From Theocolax elegans (lineage: Eukaryota > Arthropoda > Insecta > Hymenoptera > Cerocephalidae), in contig CM047429.1 of NCBI GenBank assembly GCA_026168455.1, positions 32,013,850 through 32,077,849 on the forward strand: 64,000 bases of DNA, read 5' to 3'. The notes under the pieces are model-generated. The model was not told the DNA's origin. It saw only the letters and a list, made by a program, of their open reading frames with translations, and made no database searches. Of the stretch, positions 19,687-29,819 are shown one piece after another; positions within the stretch are counted from its first letter, which is position 1; every line of letters starts with the position of its first letter. The position numbers were made by a program, and so were the translations under genes.

Positions 19687-20140
19687 AGGAAGGATAAGTG
19701 ACCGTGTTGCTGGAGCATTTACCGCAACGAGGAGGACAGGGTGCAATCAAGCACTCCTTAGGAAGGATAAGTGACGGTGTTGCTGGACTATTTACCGCAA
19801 CGAGGAGGAAAGGGTGCAATCAAGCACTCCTTAGGAAGGATAAGTGACAGTGTTGCTGGACCATTTACCGCAACGAGGAGGAAAGGGTGCAATCAAGCAC
19901 TCCTTAGGAAGGATAAGTGACAGTGTTGCTGGACCATTTACCGCAACGAGGAGGAAAGGGTGCAATCAAGCACTCCTTAGGAAGGATAAGTGACAGTGTT
20001 GCTGGACCATTTACCGCAACGAGGAGGAAAGGGTGCAACCAAGCACTCCTTAGGAAGGATAAGTGACAGTGTTGCTGGACCATTTACCGCAACGAGGAGG
20101 AAAGTGTGCAACCAAACACTCCTTAGGAAGGATAGGATAT
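19687..20140 (-). repeat. Tandem array of six 73-bp units in element B
   Basis: Units start at 19687, 19760, 19833, 19906, 19979 and 20052, with a partial seventh at 20125. Copies differ at only a few bases. Each unit carries two short inverted repeats: GTTGC...GCAAC around TGGACCATTTACC, and GGGTGC...GCACTCC around AATCAA. On RNA this would give a row of about 12 hairpins after pol. There is no coding frame through it. It could be an RNA export, packaging or stability element, or a DNA insulator like the repeated sites in gypsy; the sequence does not decide. Confidence 0.93.
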
Positions 20141-20697
20141 AGGTTTTAGGTTTAGTGATGTGTTAGACTCCAATGATTCTATTTTATTGTAAATCATTTT
20201 TTTTTATATATATAACAATTAAATTTAAATTTGACTAAGTTCAACTGACATTGAAAATTTAAACCTTTTTCTTACTTTCCTTTGTACATTAACATCATTG
20301 TTATCTTAGGCGAGAAGAGTAAAGAGAAAAAGACCTTTTTTCTTTGTTATTTGCTTTATTCGTTTCTAGTTTAATAATCGCGTATTTATTTAATTTAAGT
20401 GAGTGTATGCTTTTCTTGTAATGATCTTTCCGTATAATAAAAAAATATTATTTCCTTGTAGTTTATTTTCGTCGTTATTTAGATATATACATATTATTTT
20501 TATATCGTTTTTTTTTGTATAAAGTCAGATAAATTGAAATAATTTTATTTTAAGTTGAATGTATGCCAATTGTGATTACAAGATAATAAATATTATTCTA
20601 TTGACAAATTTTAGAACTGTAAAATATACATATAAGTGCGTATACATATTTTCAAGCACATTGGGGCTATTATATATTATATACCTATGTTTAGGCA
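20141..20697. other. Non-coding stretch of element B after pol
   Basis: AT-rich and without recognisable genes; it separates the Pol stop from the tandem array. Confidence 0.5.
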
Positions 20698-23600
20698 CTA
20701 CAAAGGTTCCATATATGAATATCTTAACCTATTAACATGCACTATTTTCGTTTTATTATGAGCTAGCTCTATTTTTACATTTCCCTTGTTATTAACTATT
20801 TCTAAAATCCGATGTGGTCCAGTATATTGATCGCCTAGTTTGTATTTCTTCCCTCCTTTTAATAACCAGACATTATCCCCTGTCTGAAATTCTTGATGAT
20901 TGGCTTTCCTGTCGTAATAGAATTTTGACCTATCTTTAGAAGCTATTAATTTTTCTCGCGCGATTCCCTGTATTTCGTTTAAACGTTGTCGTAAATTTAT
21001 AATGTAATCATCATACGTTGGAACTCGTTCTCGTGGGTCTAAAGGTTCGTTTGATGGTAGTCGCGCTTTTCTTGCAAAAACAATTTCAAAAGGCGTGTAG
21101 AGATGACCCTCATGTACCGACGTATTATATGAAAACGCGGCTAATTCGCATAACTCATCCCATGAGTCATTTCTTTCTATCATTGTTTTTAAATAATCTG
21201 CTAAACTGCTATGAAAACGCTCAACGGAGTTGGACTGAGGATGATAAGCCGCGGTTTTAACTTGTTTAATCTTAAAAATTTTCGCTACTTCTCTCATCAG
21301 ACTACTTAAAAATGAGGTACCTTGGTCGGAGATAATTAACAACGGGGCGCTAAAAATTGAAAAGTGTCGACGGACTAACGCTTCGGCGATCGTGGCCGCG
21401 GTCGCGTCTGGTATGGGTATCGCCATACAGTATTTTGAAAGGTTACATTGAATGGTTAATATATTATTGTTATTATTTCGAGATCTGGGAAATGGTCCCA
21501 CAAGATCGACCGATATGGATTCCATAGCCGAGTACGGAGTATTTGTTATTATCATACGTTGTTTAGTTTTAACACGAACCAATTTTTTTAGTTGGCAAGT
21601 TAAACAATGTCTAATGTAGTTTTGTACGTCTTTCTTAATATCTGGCCAATAAAAACGTTGTTTTATACGTTTATAGGTTTTTGTTACCCCTTTATGTCCT
21701 GCACAAGCAGACTCGTGCATTTCGCGAATAATATTTTCCCTATTACTCTCTTCCACACATTTTATGAATCCTAAACAAATAATTATTTTTACATTAATTT
21801 TTCGTAGAGTTATACTTATTTGTTTCAATATTTCGTTCCATGAAACGTTTTCAATAAATTCGCTCTTTGCGATACTTATTGAACGTAATTTTTCTTTTAA
21901 TATAATATTTTTTAAATTTAATAGATTCGTTTTTAGATTATTAATAATTTCTGAAGTACTCAGTCGCTCTTCGTCACGTAACACCATAGCAAAATGCATT
22001 TTTCCGTTTTTGTTATTGATTCTTATTTCTCCTGGATTTAAATTGGAAAAATGAGGTAGTAATAATTTGGAAGCCAAATTTCTGGATCCTTCATCTAAAG
22101 GCATTCCAGTCGTAGTTATGAAATAAACGTAATTATCTTTTCTCATAAAGAGTTGTTCTTTAACTTCAATGAATTTCTTTTCATCATTTGGTACTTCGTA
22201 AACATCCTTTTCTTCCCAGGACTCGTCAAATTTGTTGTTAAAATTATCTATCTCCATGGGTTGTAATCTTTTGTCTGAGTTGACTATCGTTTCAATTTCC
22301 TCGGGGGCTTCTTGTATTATAGGAAGGTTTTTGACTGGTTCTTTTGATATATTTGACTTGTTGGGTCGTTTAGCTCTCTTTTCGTTGTAGTTTGGCCGTG
22401 TTATTTTTCCTGCACGACTGCGTGTTTCCATAGAATGATTTTTAATAACATAAACGGGTTCTTCTATTGGATTTCTTGATAATGCGTCAGCATTAACGTT
22501 ACTTTTACCGGCTTTGTATACGATGTCAAAGTCGTATGCATTCAGTTTTATTCTCCATCTACTAACTCTAGATGTCGGATCTACTGAGTTTTTAAACCAA
22601 ACAAGTGGTTTATGATCTGTTATAATGAGGAAACGACGGCCTCTTAGATAGCAATCGAACTGAGTAACGGCATACAGTATGGCTAATGCTTCCCTTGAAT
22701 AAGTATCATATTTTTGCTCGGCTTTGTTTAATACTCGTGAAACATAAGCAACTGGTAGGTCGGTTCCCACCTCTCCTTGTGATAATATTGCTCCTATTGC
22801 TGTACCGCTAGCGTCACAAGTCACTATAAATGGTTTGTTAAAATCTGCGATTTGTAGTAATGGTTGCTTACACAATTTTTCTCTTAAATCATCGAATGCC
22901 TTTTGAACCTCGCTGGACCATAGGAAAGGTGCGTCTTTCTTTAATAAATTACTTAATGGTCTAGCTATATCCGAAAAATTCGCAATGAATCGTCTATAAT
23001 AACCTGCTAATCCTAAAAATTGACGTATGTTTTTCACTGTTTTTGGAATTGGAAATTTTTTTACTGCTTCTAATTTTTTTGGTTCCGGCAAAACACCTTC
23101 TGGTGATAGTACGTGTCCCAGATACACTACTTCTCTCTTCAAAAATTCACATTTGTCTGGCTGTAATTTCAGATTTGCGGCGCGTACTCTTTGCAAAAAT
23201 TTTTCAAACTTTTGGTTATGCTCCTGAATATTTTTAGCGTATATAACTGCGTCGTCAAGGAATAAAAATATTTCTTTGCCTTGCATGCCTTCGAAAACAC
23301 GATCAATCATTCTTTGAAAAGTGGCTGGAGAATTGCATAATCCCATAGGCATTGTTTTAAATTGAAATAAACCGAATGAAGATGCGAAAGCTGTTTTGTG
23401 TCGATCTTCTTGTGCTAACGGAACTTGTAAAAATCCTTGACATAAATCCAAGACGGTGAATACACGATTTTCTGGTCCGATTTGATCGATAATATCTAGT
23501 ATATTAGGTAATGGGTATCGATCCTTTACGGTTTTATCGTTTAATTGTCGAAAATCGACAACTAGTCGGTATCGTTTATTACCTTGACTATCAGGCTTTT

Positions 23601-25368
23601 TTGTTACTAGAAAAACAGGTGATGTATAATTGGAACTTGATGGTTCAATTATGTCTCCTTCAATCATTTCTTTTAATTGTTTATCAAGTTCGCTTTTGAG
23701 AGCATGAGGAAATCTATATGGCTTAGCTGTGATTGGTATGTCGTCGACAGTCGGTATCTTATGTTCTATAGCATTTGTCACGCCTAATTTTTCTCCTTTT
23801 AGACAGAAACAATCCGAATATTTATCAATTAAATTTTCTATAGATTGTCTTTGTTCCTTGTCCATTTTATCAAAATGCAAGGCTTCTTTTAACCGTTCAT
23901 TACGATTAAGTGTACTCGTATCCTCCGTTATGTTAAGTATCCTTGCTTCAGATCGATTGTCAGAAATGTCGTGTATGTCGACCTCTTCACTTTCATAACT
24001 ATAAAAATTATTAATATAAGGTTTATTTGAATAAACCAAATAACTGTTATTCATTTCGTTTTCGTGTATGGCTTCGACAAATTCGCTTCGTAAATTTTCG
24101 TTTATAACTCGTTCATTCAATAAAAAATCGCTAGGGTCCTCATATTGTTCATTTTCGTCTTGTATGTTTATTAAATTCTCATTATTTATCTCATTTTCAG
24201 TTTCTTCAGTTCCTTGTTTGTTTATCCATAATATTTCGGTTCTCGGGATAGTATCTAACTCTTCCCCCGACATAACCAATTCTTTGTTATCCAATTTACA
24301 AACATAACTAACATTTTTATCACGAGGTCCGCATTTATCGCCCTCCTCGATTTCGTAATCTATTCGTACTGGACAATTCATCTTTTTATCAACAAAATCT
24401 TCCTTATTTTCACGAGGTCCGCATTTATCGCCCTCCTCGATTTCATAATCCATTTGTACTCGACAATTCATCTTTTTATCAACAAAATTTTCCTTATTTT
24501 CACGAGGTCCGCATTTATTGCCCTCCTCGATTTCATAAACCATTTGTACTCGACAATTATTAACTGTCTTATTCAATAAATTTTCTTCATTTTTTATTTC
24601 ATTTTCAATATCATACTTCAGGTCAACTTCGTTTTCATAATTAGTACAGGATGGACTCTCAGCCATCCTATCGAACAATGGTGCTTCAATAATACCATAA
24701 TTTTCAGTAATTTCATCAAATTTTTCTTTAATACGTAGCTCAGTCACATCACATACCCGTGGCTGCGCTTTTCCATTATTTATTTGTAATCGTTCTTCCT
24801 TCATTAATCCATAACAATTTTCACTTGCTTTACATGTATTATTCCTTAGATCCGACTCCTCGTCGATAAACGTTTCATCATTTTTGTGATATTGAAAATC
24901 ACTTGACGTTTCTGAGTCACTATCGGTATAATTATAAAATCTTGAATTTTTCATGTTCGTATAACCATTGTTTTCCCTTGGTTTTGGCATATATCGTATT
25001 GATTTTCGGTCATAATTTTCGATATTCTCAATTATATATATCGATTCATCCGTTTGCATATTATTTGCATTTTCAAAGGGGAGAATTAATCCGTTAAATT
25101 CTAAATATTGTTCCAAATAATTGATTTTTGCATCGTTTCTACGGAAAAAATCGGTGCCTAAGATTCCGTCTTGTTGTATAGGGAACGAATCATGTACTAA
25201 ATTAAGTTCCACGGGAGATCCTTCGAAATCTACTCTGATTTTACCACGAGTAGTTAATGAGTGGTCAGTTATGCCTTTTAACAATATAATATCATTTTCG
25301 TCAATTTTTACGCGAGAGTCTACCTCTGACTCTTTAATTAGACTTACCGATGCTCCTGTATCTAGCAA
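20698..25368 (-). CDS. pol: Pol polyprotein of element B
   Basis: A 1556-codon frame with protease (LDTGAS at its start), reverse transcriptase from about residue 536 with FLDD near 702 (YLDD variant), RNase H from about 849 (TCDASGTAIGAIL), integrase zinc finger near 1218-1255 (HESACAGHKG to CLTC) and integrase core with Asp near 1287, DQG near 1344 and Glu near 1380. It ends in HVNRLRYSY, as many gypsy integrases do. There is no ATG at the start; the frame is -1 to gag and is open back past the gag stop, where GCGAAAATAA offers an A-run for slippage. Residues about 100-500 are an unusually long acidic spacer between protease and RT, with a 30-residue repeat in about 2.7 copies. No internal stop is seen. 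Confidence 0.95.
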   Translation of the reverse strand: MLDTGASVSLIKESEVDSRVKIDENDIILLKGITDHSLTTRGKIRVDFEGSPVELNLVHDSFPIQQDGILGTDFFRRNDAKINYLEQYLEFNGLILPFENANNMQTDESIYIIENIENYDRKSIRYMPKPRENNGYTNMKNSRFYNYTDSDSETSSDFQYHKNDETFIDEESDLRNNTCKASENCYGLMKEERLQINNGKAQPRVCDVTELRIKEKFDEITENYGIIEAPLFDRMAESPSCTNYENEVDLKYDIENEIKNEENLLNKTVNNCRVQMVYEIEEGNKCGPRENKENFVDKKMNCRVQMDYEIEEGDKCGPRENKEDFVDKKMNCPVRIDYEIEEGDKCGPRDKNVSYVCKLDNKELVMSGEELDTIPRTEILWINKQGTEETENEINNENLINIQDENEQYEDPSDFLLNERVINENLRSEFVEAIHENEMNNSYLVYSNKPYINNFYSYESEEVDIHDISDNRSEARILNITEDTSTLNRNERLKEALHFDKMDKEQRQSIENLIDKYSDCFCLKGEKLGVTNAIEHKIPTVDDIPITAKPYRFPHALKSELDKQLKEMIEGDIIEPSSSNYTSPVFLVTKKPDSQGNKRYRLVVDFRQLNDKTVKDRYPLPNILDIIDQIGPENRVFTVLDLCQGFLQVPLAQEDRHKTAFASSFGLFQFKTMPMGLCNSPATFQRMIDRVFEGMQGKEIFLFLDDAVIYAKNIQEHNQKFEKFLQRVRAANLKLQPDKCEFLKREVVYLGHVLSPEGVLPEPKKLEAVKKFPIPKTVKNIRQFLGLAGYYRRFIANFSDIARPLSNLLKKDAPFLWSSEVQKAFDDLREKLCKQPLLQIADFNKPFIVTCDASGTAIGAILSQGEVGTDLPVAYVSRVLNKAEQKYDTYSREALAILYAVTQFDCYLRGRRFLIITDHKPLVWFKNSVDPTSRVSRWRIKLNAYDFDIVYKAGKSNVNADALSRNPIEEPVYVIKNHSMETRSRAGKITRPNYNEKRAKRPNKSNISKEPVKNLPIIQEAPEEIETIVNSDKRLQPMEIDNFNNKFDESWEEKDVYEVPNDEKKFIEVKEQLFMRKDNYVYFITTTGMPLDEGSRNLASKLLLPHFSNLNPGEIRINNKNGKMHFAMVLRDEERLSTSEIINNLKTNLLNLKNIILKEKLRSISIAKSEFIENVSWNEILKQISITLRKINVKIIICLGFIKCVEESNRENIIREMHESACAGHKGVTKTYKRIKQRFYWPDIKKDVQNYIRHCLTCQLKKLVRVKTKQRMIITNTPYSAMESISVDLVGPFPRSRNNNNNILTIQCNLSKYCMAIPIPDATAATIAEALVRRHFSIFSAPLLIISDQGTSFLSSLMREVAKIFKIKQVKTAAYHPQSNSVERFHSSLADYLKTMIERNDSWDELCELAAFSYNTSVHEGHLYTPFEIVFARKARLPSNEPLDPRERVPTYDDYIINLRQRLNEIQGIAREKLIASKDRSKFYYDRKANHQEFQTGDNVWLLKGGKKYKLGDQYTGPHRILEIVNNKGNVKIELAHNKTKIVHVNRLRYSYMEPL
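24321..24565 (-). repeat. 90-bp coding repeat in the pol spacer
   Basis: Copies start at 24321, 24411 and 24501 (the last partial). Each encodes about 30 residues including DYEIEEGDKCGPR and DKKMNC. The period is a multiple of three, so the frame is kept. Confidence 0.9.
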
Positions 25369-25439
25369 GAATTTTAACGGACGTCTTAACTGACCGATAT
25401 CGAAGATTACGACCGGGGCTGAACTCTGTTGGCTTAAAT

Positions 25440-27614
25440 TTATTTTCGCGGTGCGGAGGGGACGTTTGAGCGGGTTTCCGCGCTCGAAGTATAGGGAATT
25501 TGATTCGTAGCCTCTCTCTCGACCCTCCTCGGAGAGAGAGTGTCGGTGTTTCCCTGATTTTGATTTCCTTCTCTTATCTCTCTTTGTAACTTATAACAAT
25601 CGCGCTTTATGTGACCGGGTTTTCCGCAATGAAAACAAGTAACTGGTGATCTTATATTATTATTCGATTCGTTATTAATATATCGTGATTCTTGGGAAGT
25701 TGGATTAACCGGCTCGCGCACACCGCGAGTCCCGGAATTATTTCCCCGATCTTCTTTGTTAAATTGCTGCGACGAGTATTTATTATTATTATAACGAACA
25801 AAGGAATCATTTTTATCTCTGTCTCTATTTGGTAAAAATTCCGTCTGATTTTGATACTCATTCCAACCACCAAATTGTAAATTTGGTCTATTATAATTAC
25901 GACTGTTATCCGAGCGATTTTGTGGACTATATGAACTGTTTATGGGATTGCGTCGGTTGTTATTATCGGAAAATCTTTCCGCAAAACTTCGTGCTAATTT
26001 GAAACAATTTATGGCTCCATGACCAGTCTTAGAACAATATTGACATACGATCGGAGAGTTATTAGAAATATAGTTTACTTTACGCGTTTCTCGAGTTGAA
26101 CGAAAACGAGTCTCTTCTCGGCTCGGCGTCTCCTCGTCCAAGACGCTACAAGCGAACTCGCGCTCCACCTCGAGCGCCTGTTCGCGAGCTTGTTTTATAG
26201 AACTTGGAGTCCCTAAACGCGCACGAATTTCCCAACGAAGCCCTTTTAAAAAGAATTTTAAACAATCTCGCCTTAGTTCAAGCATGAAATGATCTGCTAT
26301 CGCGACTCGTCCCTCTCTGTCGGCCGCTTTGACTATTTCATTTTTTATTTCTTGTAACCGATTAAAATAAGCAACGACTGTCTCATTGTTTTTCTGTTTT
26401 AATTTAGCAAGTTCTCCCGTCCACTCGTAATATGTTTTTATCGATCCGAAGGTATTTTCGAAAAAATCGGATATCTCTTTGATAGAATTAAAATTTTCTC
26501 CGCGCGCACAAGTTAAAGCTTCCCCATATAAACGCATTCGAATAAGTTTTGTTAATTCTTTTTCGTACTCCGACGGTAAAATTTCTTTTGCTTCGTTGCA
26601 TCCGTCCAAAAATTGCGATAAATTTATATTATGACCGTTAAATCGCGGTATTAAATCTAGAGCGTCCTTTAGCGATAAACCTCGAATTTGAGACGTCATT
26701 GTTTTATTGTTAATTTGTTTTTTAACTTCACTCCTATCTAGTTTTTTTTGTTTTGTTCCGGTGCTTGTTCTTAATTCGTCTAAATTAATTTTATTAAATA
26801 ATTCGTCTTTAATCTTAGAAGAGTTTGCTTGTTCGGGCGATTTTTTAATTAATTGATTATCGAAGGGAATTGTAAAATCTGTCGCGCCTTGAATTAGTTT
26901 TTCGTCGAGTACTTTCGCCGTGTCTGTCACTAGTGCCTTTGCTTCCTCAGTCTCTTTTTCGATCGGTGCGGAAAAAATATTTAACGCGCCTTTAATCTTA
27001 TTTATGATACCTTGAAAAGTTGTCCCTTTTTTTACACTTTCTTGTAAACTTTCTATGATTTTAGGTTCCTCGAGATAAGAATCTAACAACTCTTTTTTTA
27101 CTTCAGTCGCGAGCCGTTTTCTTACCGAGCTTATAACGTTATCCGGTGTTAAAATCAATGGTTCATATGGACGATAAATTGGGGCTGGCGTACTAAAATT
27201 TACAGGATTATTCGCGATAAGTTCTTTTTGTTCCTCGTAATTCAAAACTGCGGGTTTTAAACTAAAATGTTTTACACGCGTGGGAGTAATTATTGTGTCT
27301 TCCTGTTCGTCTTCACTAACTTCGGAAATAGAAAGATCAGTTGGAAAAAAAGGGTCTCTATATTCAAAATCGCGAGGTATTTTTATAGATAATGAAATAT
27401 TTGCTGCACTTTTTTCTATTCTATCCTTTAAATAATTTATTTCTTTTGTCAAATTTTGCACTGTTTCCCTAGGAGTTTTAGTTAAATCGAGAGTATCGAG
27501 AGTCTGAACTTTTTCTTTGTATAAATTTAATAACGTATCATTCATAGAAAATTCTAAACTCGTGTTTCTTTGTTTATTTACATAACAATCAGTATTTTTA
27601 GGCGAACCTGACAT
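25440..27614 (-). CDS. gag: Gag of element B
   Basis: About 724 codons from the ATG at 27614; the open frame extends five codons upstream but begins with GTG. A long charged N-terminal region is followed by a capsid-type domain at roughly residues 310-490 (LIPRFNGHNINLSQFLDGC onward, then YFNRLQEIKNEI). Two CCHC zinc knuckles follow, CQYCSKTGHGAINC and CFHCGKPGHIKRDC, separated by an Asn/Arg-rich linker of about 120 residues. It would form the particle and bind the RNA. The stop overlaps the upstream reach of pol by a few tens of bases, in a -1 relation. Confidence 0.92.
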   Translation of the reverse strand: MSGSPKNTDCYVNKQRNTSLEFSMNDTLLNLYKEKVQTLDTLDLTKTPRETVQNLTKEINYLKDRIEKSAANISLSIKIPRDFEYRDPFFPTDLSISEVSEDEQEDTIITPTRVKHFSLKPAVLNYEEQKELIANNPVNFSTPAPIYRPYEPLILTPDNVISSVRKRLATEVKKELLDSYLEEPKIIESLQESVKKGTTFQGIINKIKGALNIFSAPIEKETEEAKALVTDTAKVLDEKLIQGATDFTIPFDNQLIKKSPEQANSSKIKDELFNKINLDELRTSTGTKQKKLDRSEVKKQINNKTMTSQIRGLSLKDALDLIPRFNGHNINLSQFLDGCNEAKEILPSEYEKELTKLIRMRLYGEALTCARGENFNSIKEISDFFENTFGSIKTYYEWTGELAKLKQKNNETVVAYFNRLQEIKNEIVKAADREGRVAIADHFMLELRRDCLKFFLKGLRWEIRARLGTPSSIKQAREQALEVEREFACSVLDEETPSREETRFRSTRETRKVNYISNNSPIVCQYCSKTGHGAINCFKLARSFAERFSDNNNRRNPINSSYSPQNRSDNSRNYNRPNLQFGGWNEYQNQTEFLPNRDRDKNDSFVRYNNNKYSSQQFNKEDRGNNSGTRGVREPVNPTSQESRYINNESNNNIRSPVTCFHCGKPGHIKRDCYKLQREIREGNQNQGNTDTLSPRRVEREATNQIPYTSSAETRSNVPSAPRK

Positions 27615-27670
27615 TTTATATCTAAACACATTATTCCTTTAATCTCTTTTTTTCTCTCAAAAATGTGAGT

Positions 27671-27688
27671 TTCCCGGTCGATGCACCA
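27671..27688 (-). promoter_or_regulatory. Primer binding site of element B (tRNA-Gly type)
   Basis: The minus strand reads TGGTGCATCGACCGGGAA, complementary to the 3' end of insect tRNA-Gly(GCC) with one G:U-type mismatch. It starts 26 nt inside the LTR end, farther than usual. Confidence 0.75.
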
Positions 27689-28464
27689 AATTTATTATAA
27701 TAATTAATACAATCTGTCACGTCCAGACTTGCACCAATTACCATAAAAAATATTACAAGAAGGCAAATGGTTAATAAACCATTCGCGTTCCTTTCGCTCT
27801 TGTTTGACTAGGACTAGCCTTACGTCTCCGGGAGTAGCGAGCGAAGTTATTTTGAGAGTAGAGATGCAGGATATAATGTGGGATAAATAAAATAATATAT
27901 GTTTTATTTCGTATTAATTATGCATTATTTATTTAAATATAATATGCTGTTTTTCTTTAAATGAACACGTGAAACTAAATTATTACAGCTTTTTAATGGG
28001 CAAAAACACATAAATTTACACTATTTTATTAACAATTGTATAAAATTATTTAAGTCGAATAACGATTAATTTTGATTGAATAAACAAGTGTACGGCGAAC
28101 ACATTAACACATTATAGAATAAAAGATACACAAGGTTTTTTATTATAAACATTAATAATCGAAATAAGAATTATTATAAATAAATGCAGATTTAATTGAA
28201 AATTGTTGTCGTTTTAAACATGAATTATTGTTAATAAAGTGTATTTCAAACCGCGAATATTGCAAATTAAATGCAATACAACGTATAATTATTATAAATA
28301 AATTGTAATATATAATAATAATTGTTTTAAAAGAAAACGGTTGGTTCAGCAATCGAAATAACATAAAATATCAGGTTGCCTTTACGAATAATACAAGCGT
28401 ATAGATAGCCGAAAAGAATATACCTTAAGTACCCAAATATATAGATATATATATGTATATATAT

Positions 28465-29459
28465 GGGGTATTCCACGTGAAGTGGTCCGATCAAAATTTT
28501 AAAATGCACCAAATTTTGGGTACACTTTGCAAATGTTTTTCAGAATACAGAAAAAAATTTTTAGGTACTGGAATCTATTTGCTCAAAAGTTATTCTAACC
28601 TCAAAAACTGAATTTTTCCATATTTTTTTCAACACCAGCTGGGTTTACCGCTATATAACTCAAAATCTATCAACTTTTACTATAGAACATTATATGTAAC
28701 ATTCGTTGCTAATTATATCTAGAATTTATTCTTCTGGGTTAGAATTTCTAATCTCAAGGTCAATGTTACATAAACTACATGTCAATATTCAACTTAAAAA
28801 AAGTGCAAGTGCGCCACAATTGATTTTTTTATCCAAAAGTCTAAAAGAAAGCTTGGAGCAATACCTATCAAATGGTCTGTAGCATTTTCATGGCCTTCAA
28901 TTCTGTAAAAAGTTATGATAATTTAAAGAAAGACAAAAAATTCACAAAAATTAACATGGTAATTCCCATTTAAATTTTTAAAAAAATTTCGTGTTTCTTT
29001 AAATTGTCATAACTTTTTACAGAATTGGAGGCCATAAAAATGCTACAGACCATTTGAAAGGTATTGCTCCAAGCTTTCTTTTGGATTTTTGGATGAAAAA
29101 ATCAAAGGTGGCGCACTTGTACTTTTTTCAAGTTGAATATTGACATGTAGTTTATGTAACATTGCCTTGAGATTAGAAATTCTAACCCAGAAGAATAAAT
29201 TCTAGATATAATTAGCAACGAATGTTACATATAATGTTCTATAGTAAAAGTTGATAGATTTTGAGTTATATAGCGGTAAACCCAGCTGGTGTTGAAAAAA
29301 ATATGGAAAAATTCAGTTTTTGAGGTTAGAATAACTTTTGAGCAAATAGATTCCAGTACCTAAAAATTTTTTTCTGTATTCTGAAAAACATTTGCAAAGT
29401 GTACCCTAAATTTGGTGCATTTTAAAATTTTGATCGGACCACTTCACGTGGAATACCCC
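28465..29459. mobile_element. Foldback MITE in the 5' LTR of element B
   Basis: A 995-bp element made of two nearly identical inverted arms of about 480 bp with ends GGGGTATTCCACGTGAAGTG, flanked by TA-rich sequence consistent with a TA target. It is absent from the other LTR, so it arrived after element B integrated. No transposase is encoded. Confidence 0.93.
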
Positions 29460-29810
29460 ATATATATATATGTGTGTATATTCGGTGAGGAAGGAAGGTC
29501 CGCCTTGAACGTGGGTAGCGGTGTCAGATTGCCGTATAATGTCCTGCTAGACCTGCGGGCGTCGACGTTAGATGTATATGCTGTTGGAGCTCGACGATTT
29601 CCAGATGTCGAAGTCGTAGTTCCTCGACTATGGCTTGTAGATGTCAATGATACGTCTCGATTCCTCTTGTGATTTTCAATACGTATTACTTAAAAGTTCA
29701 AGTAGCAGAGCCACGCCCTTGGATAAAAATCAAAGAGTTGTCCAGCAGAGCTTCGCCTTGCGAAAGCTTTAGATGAAAATTTAGGAGTGCCTGTGTCTGT
29801 TCTGGGTCCT

Positions 29811-29819
29811 CTTTATATA
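29811..29819 (-). promoter_or_regulatory. TATA box of the element B 5' LTR promoter
   Basis: TATATAAAG on the minus strand in a GC-richer context (GGG before, AGGACCC after). It predicts a start around 29785 and a U3 of about 650 bp. Confidence 0.65.

Noticed and set aside
19687..20140. CRISPR-like array
   Set aside because: Units are whole 73-bp tandem copies with no variable spacers, in a eukaryotic retroelement.
8919..20697. An independent endogenous DNA virus or Polinton inside the retroelement
   Set aside because: No DNA polymerase B, packaging ATPase, capsid gene or terminal repeats are seen, and the LTRs, primer site, polypurine tract and target duplication enclose the region as one unit.
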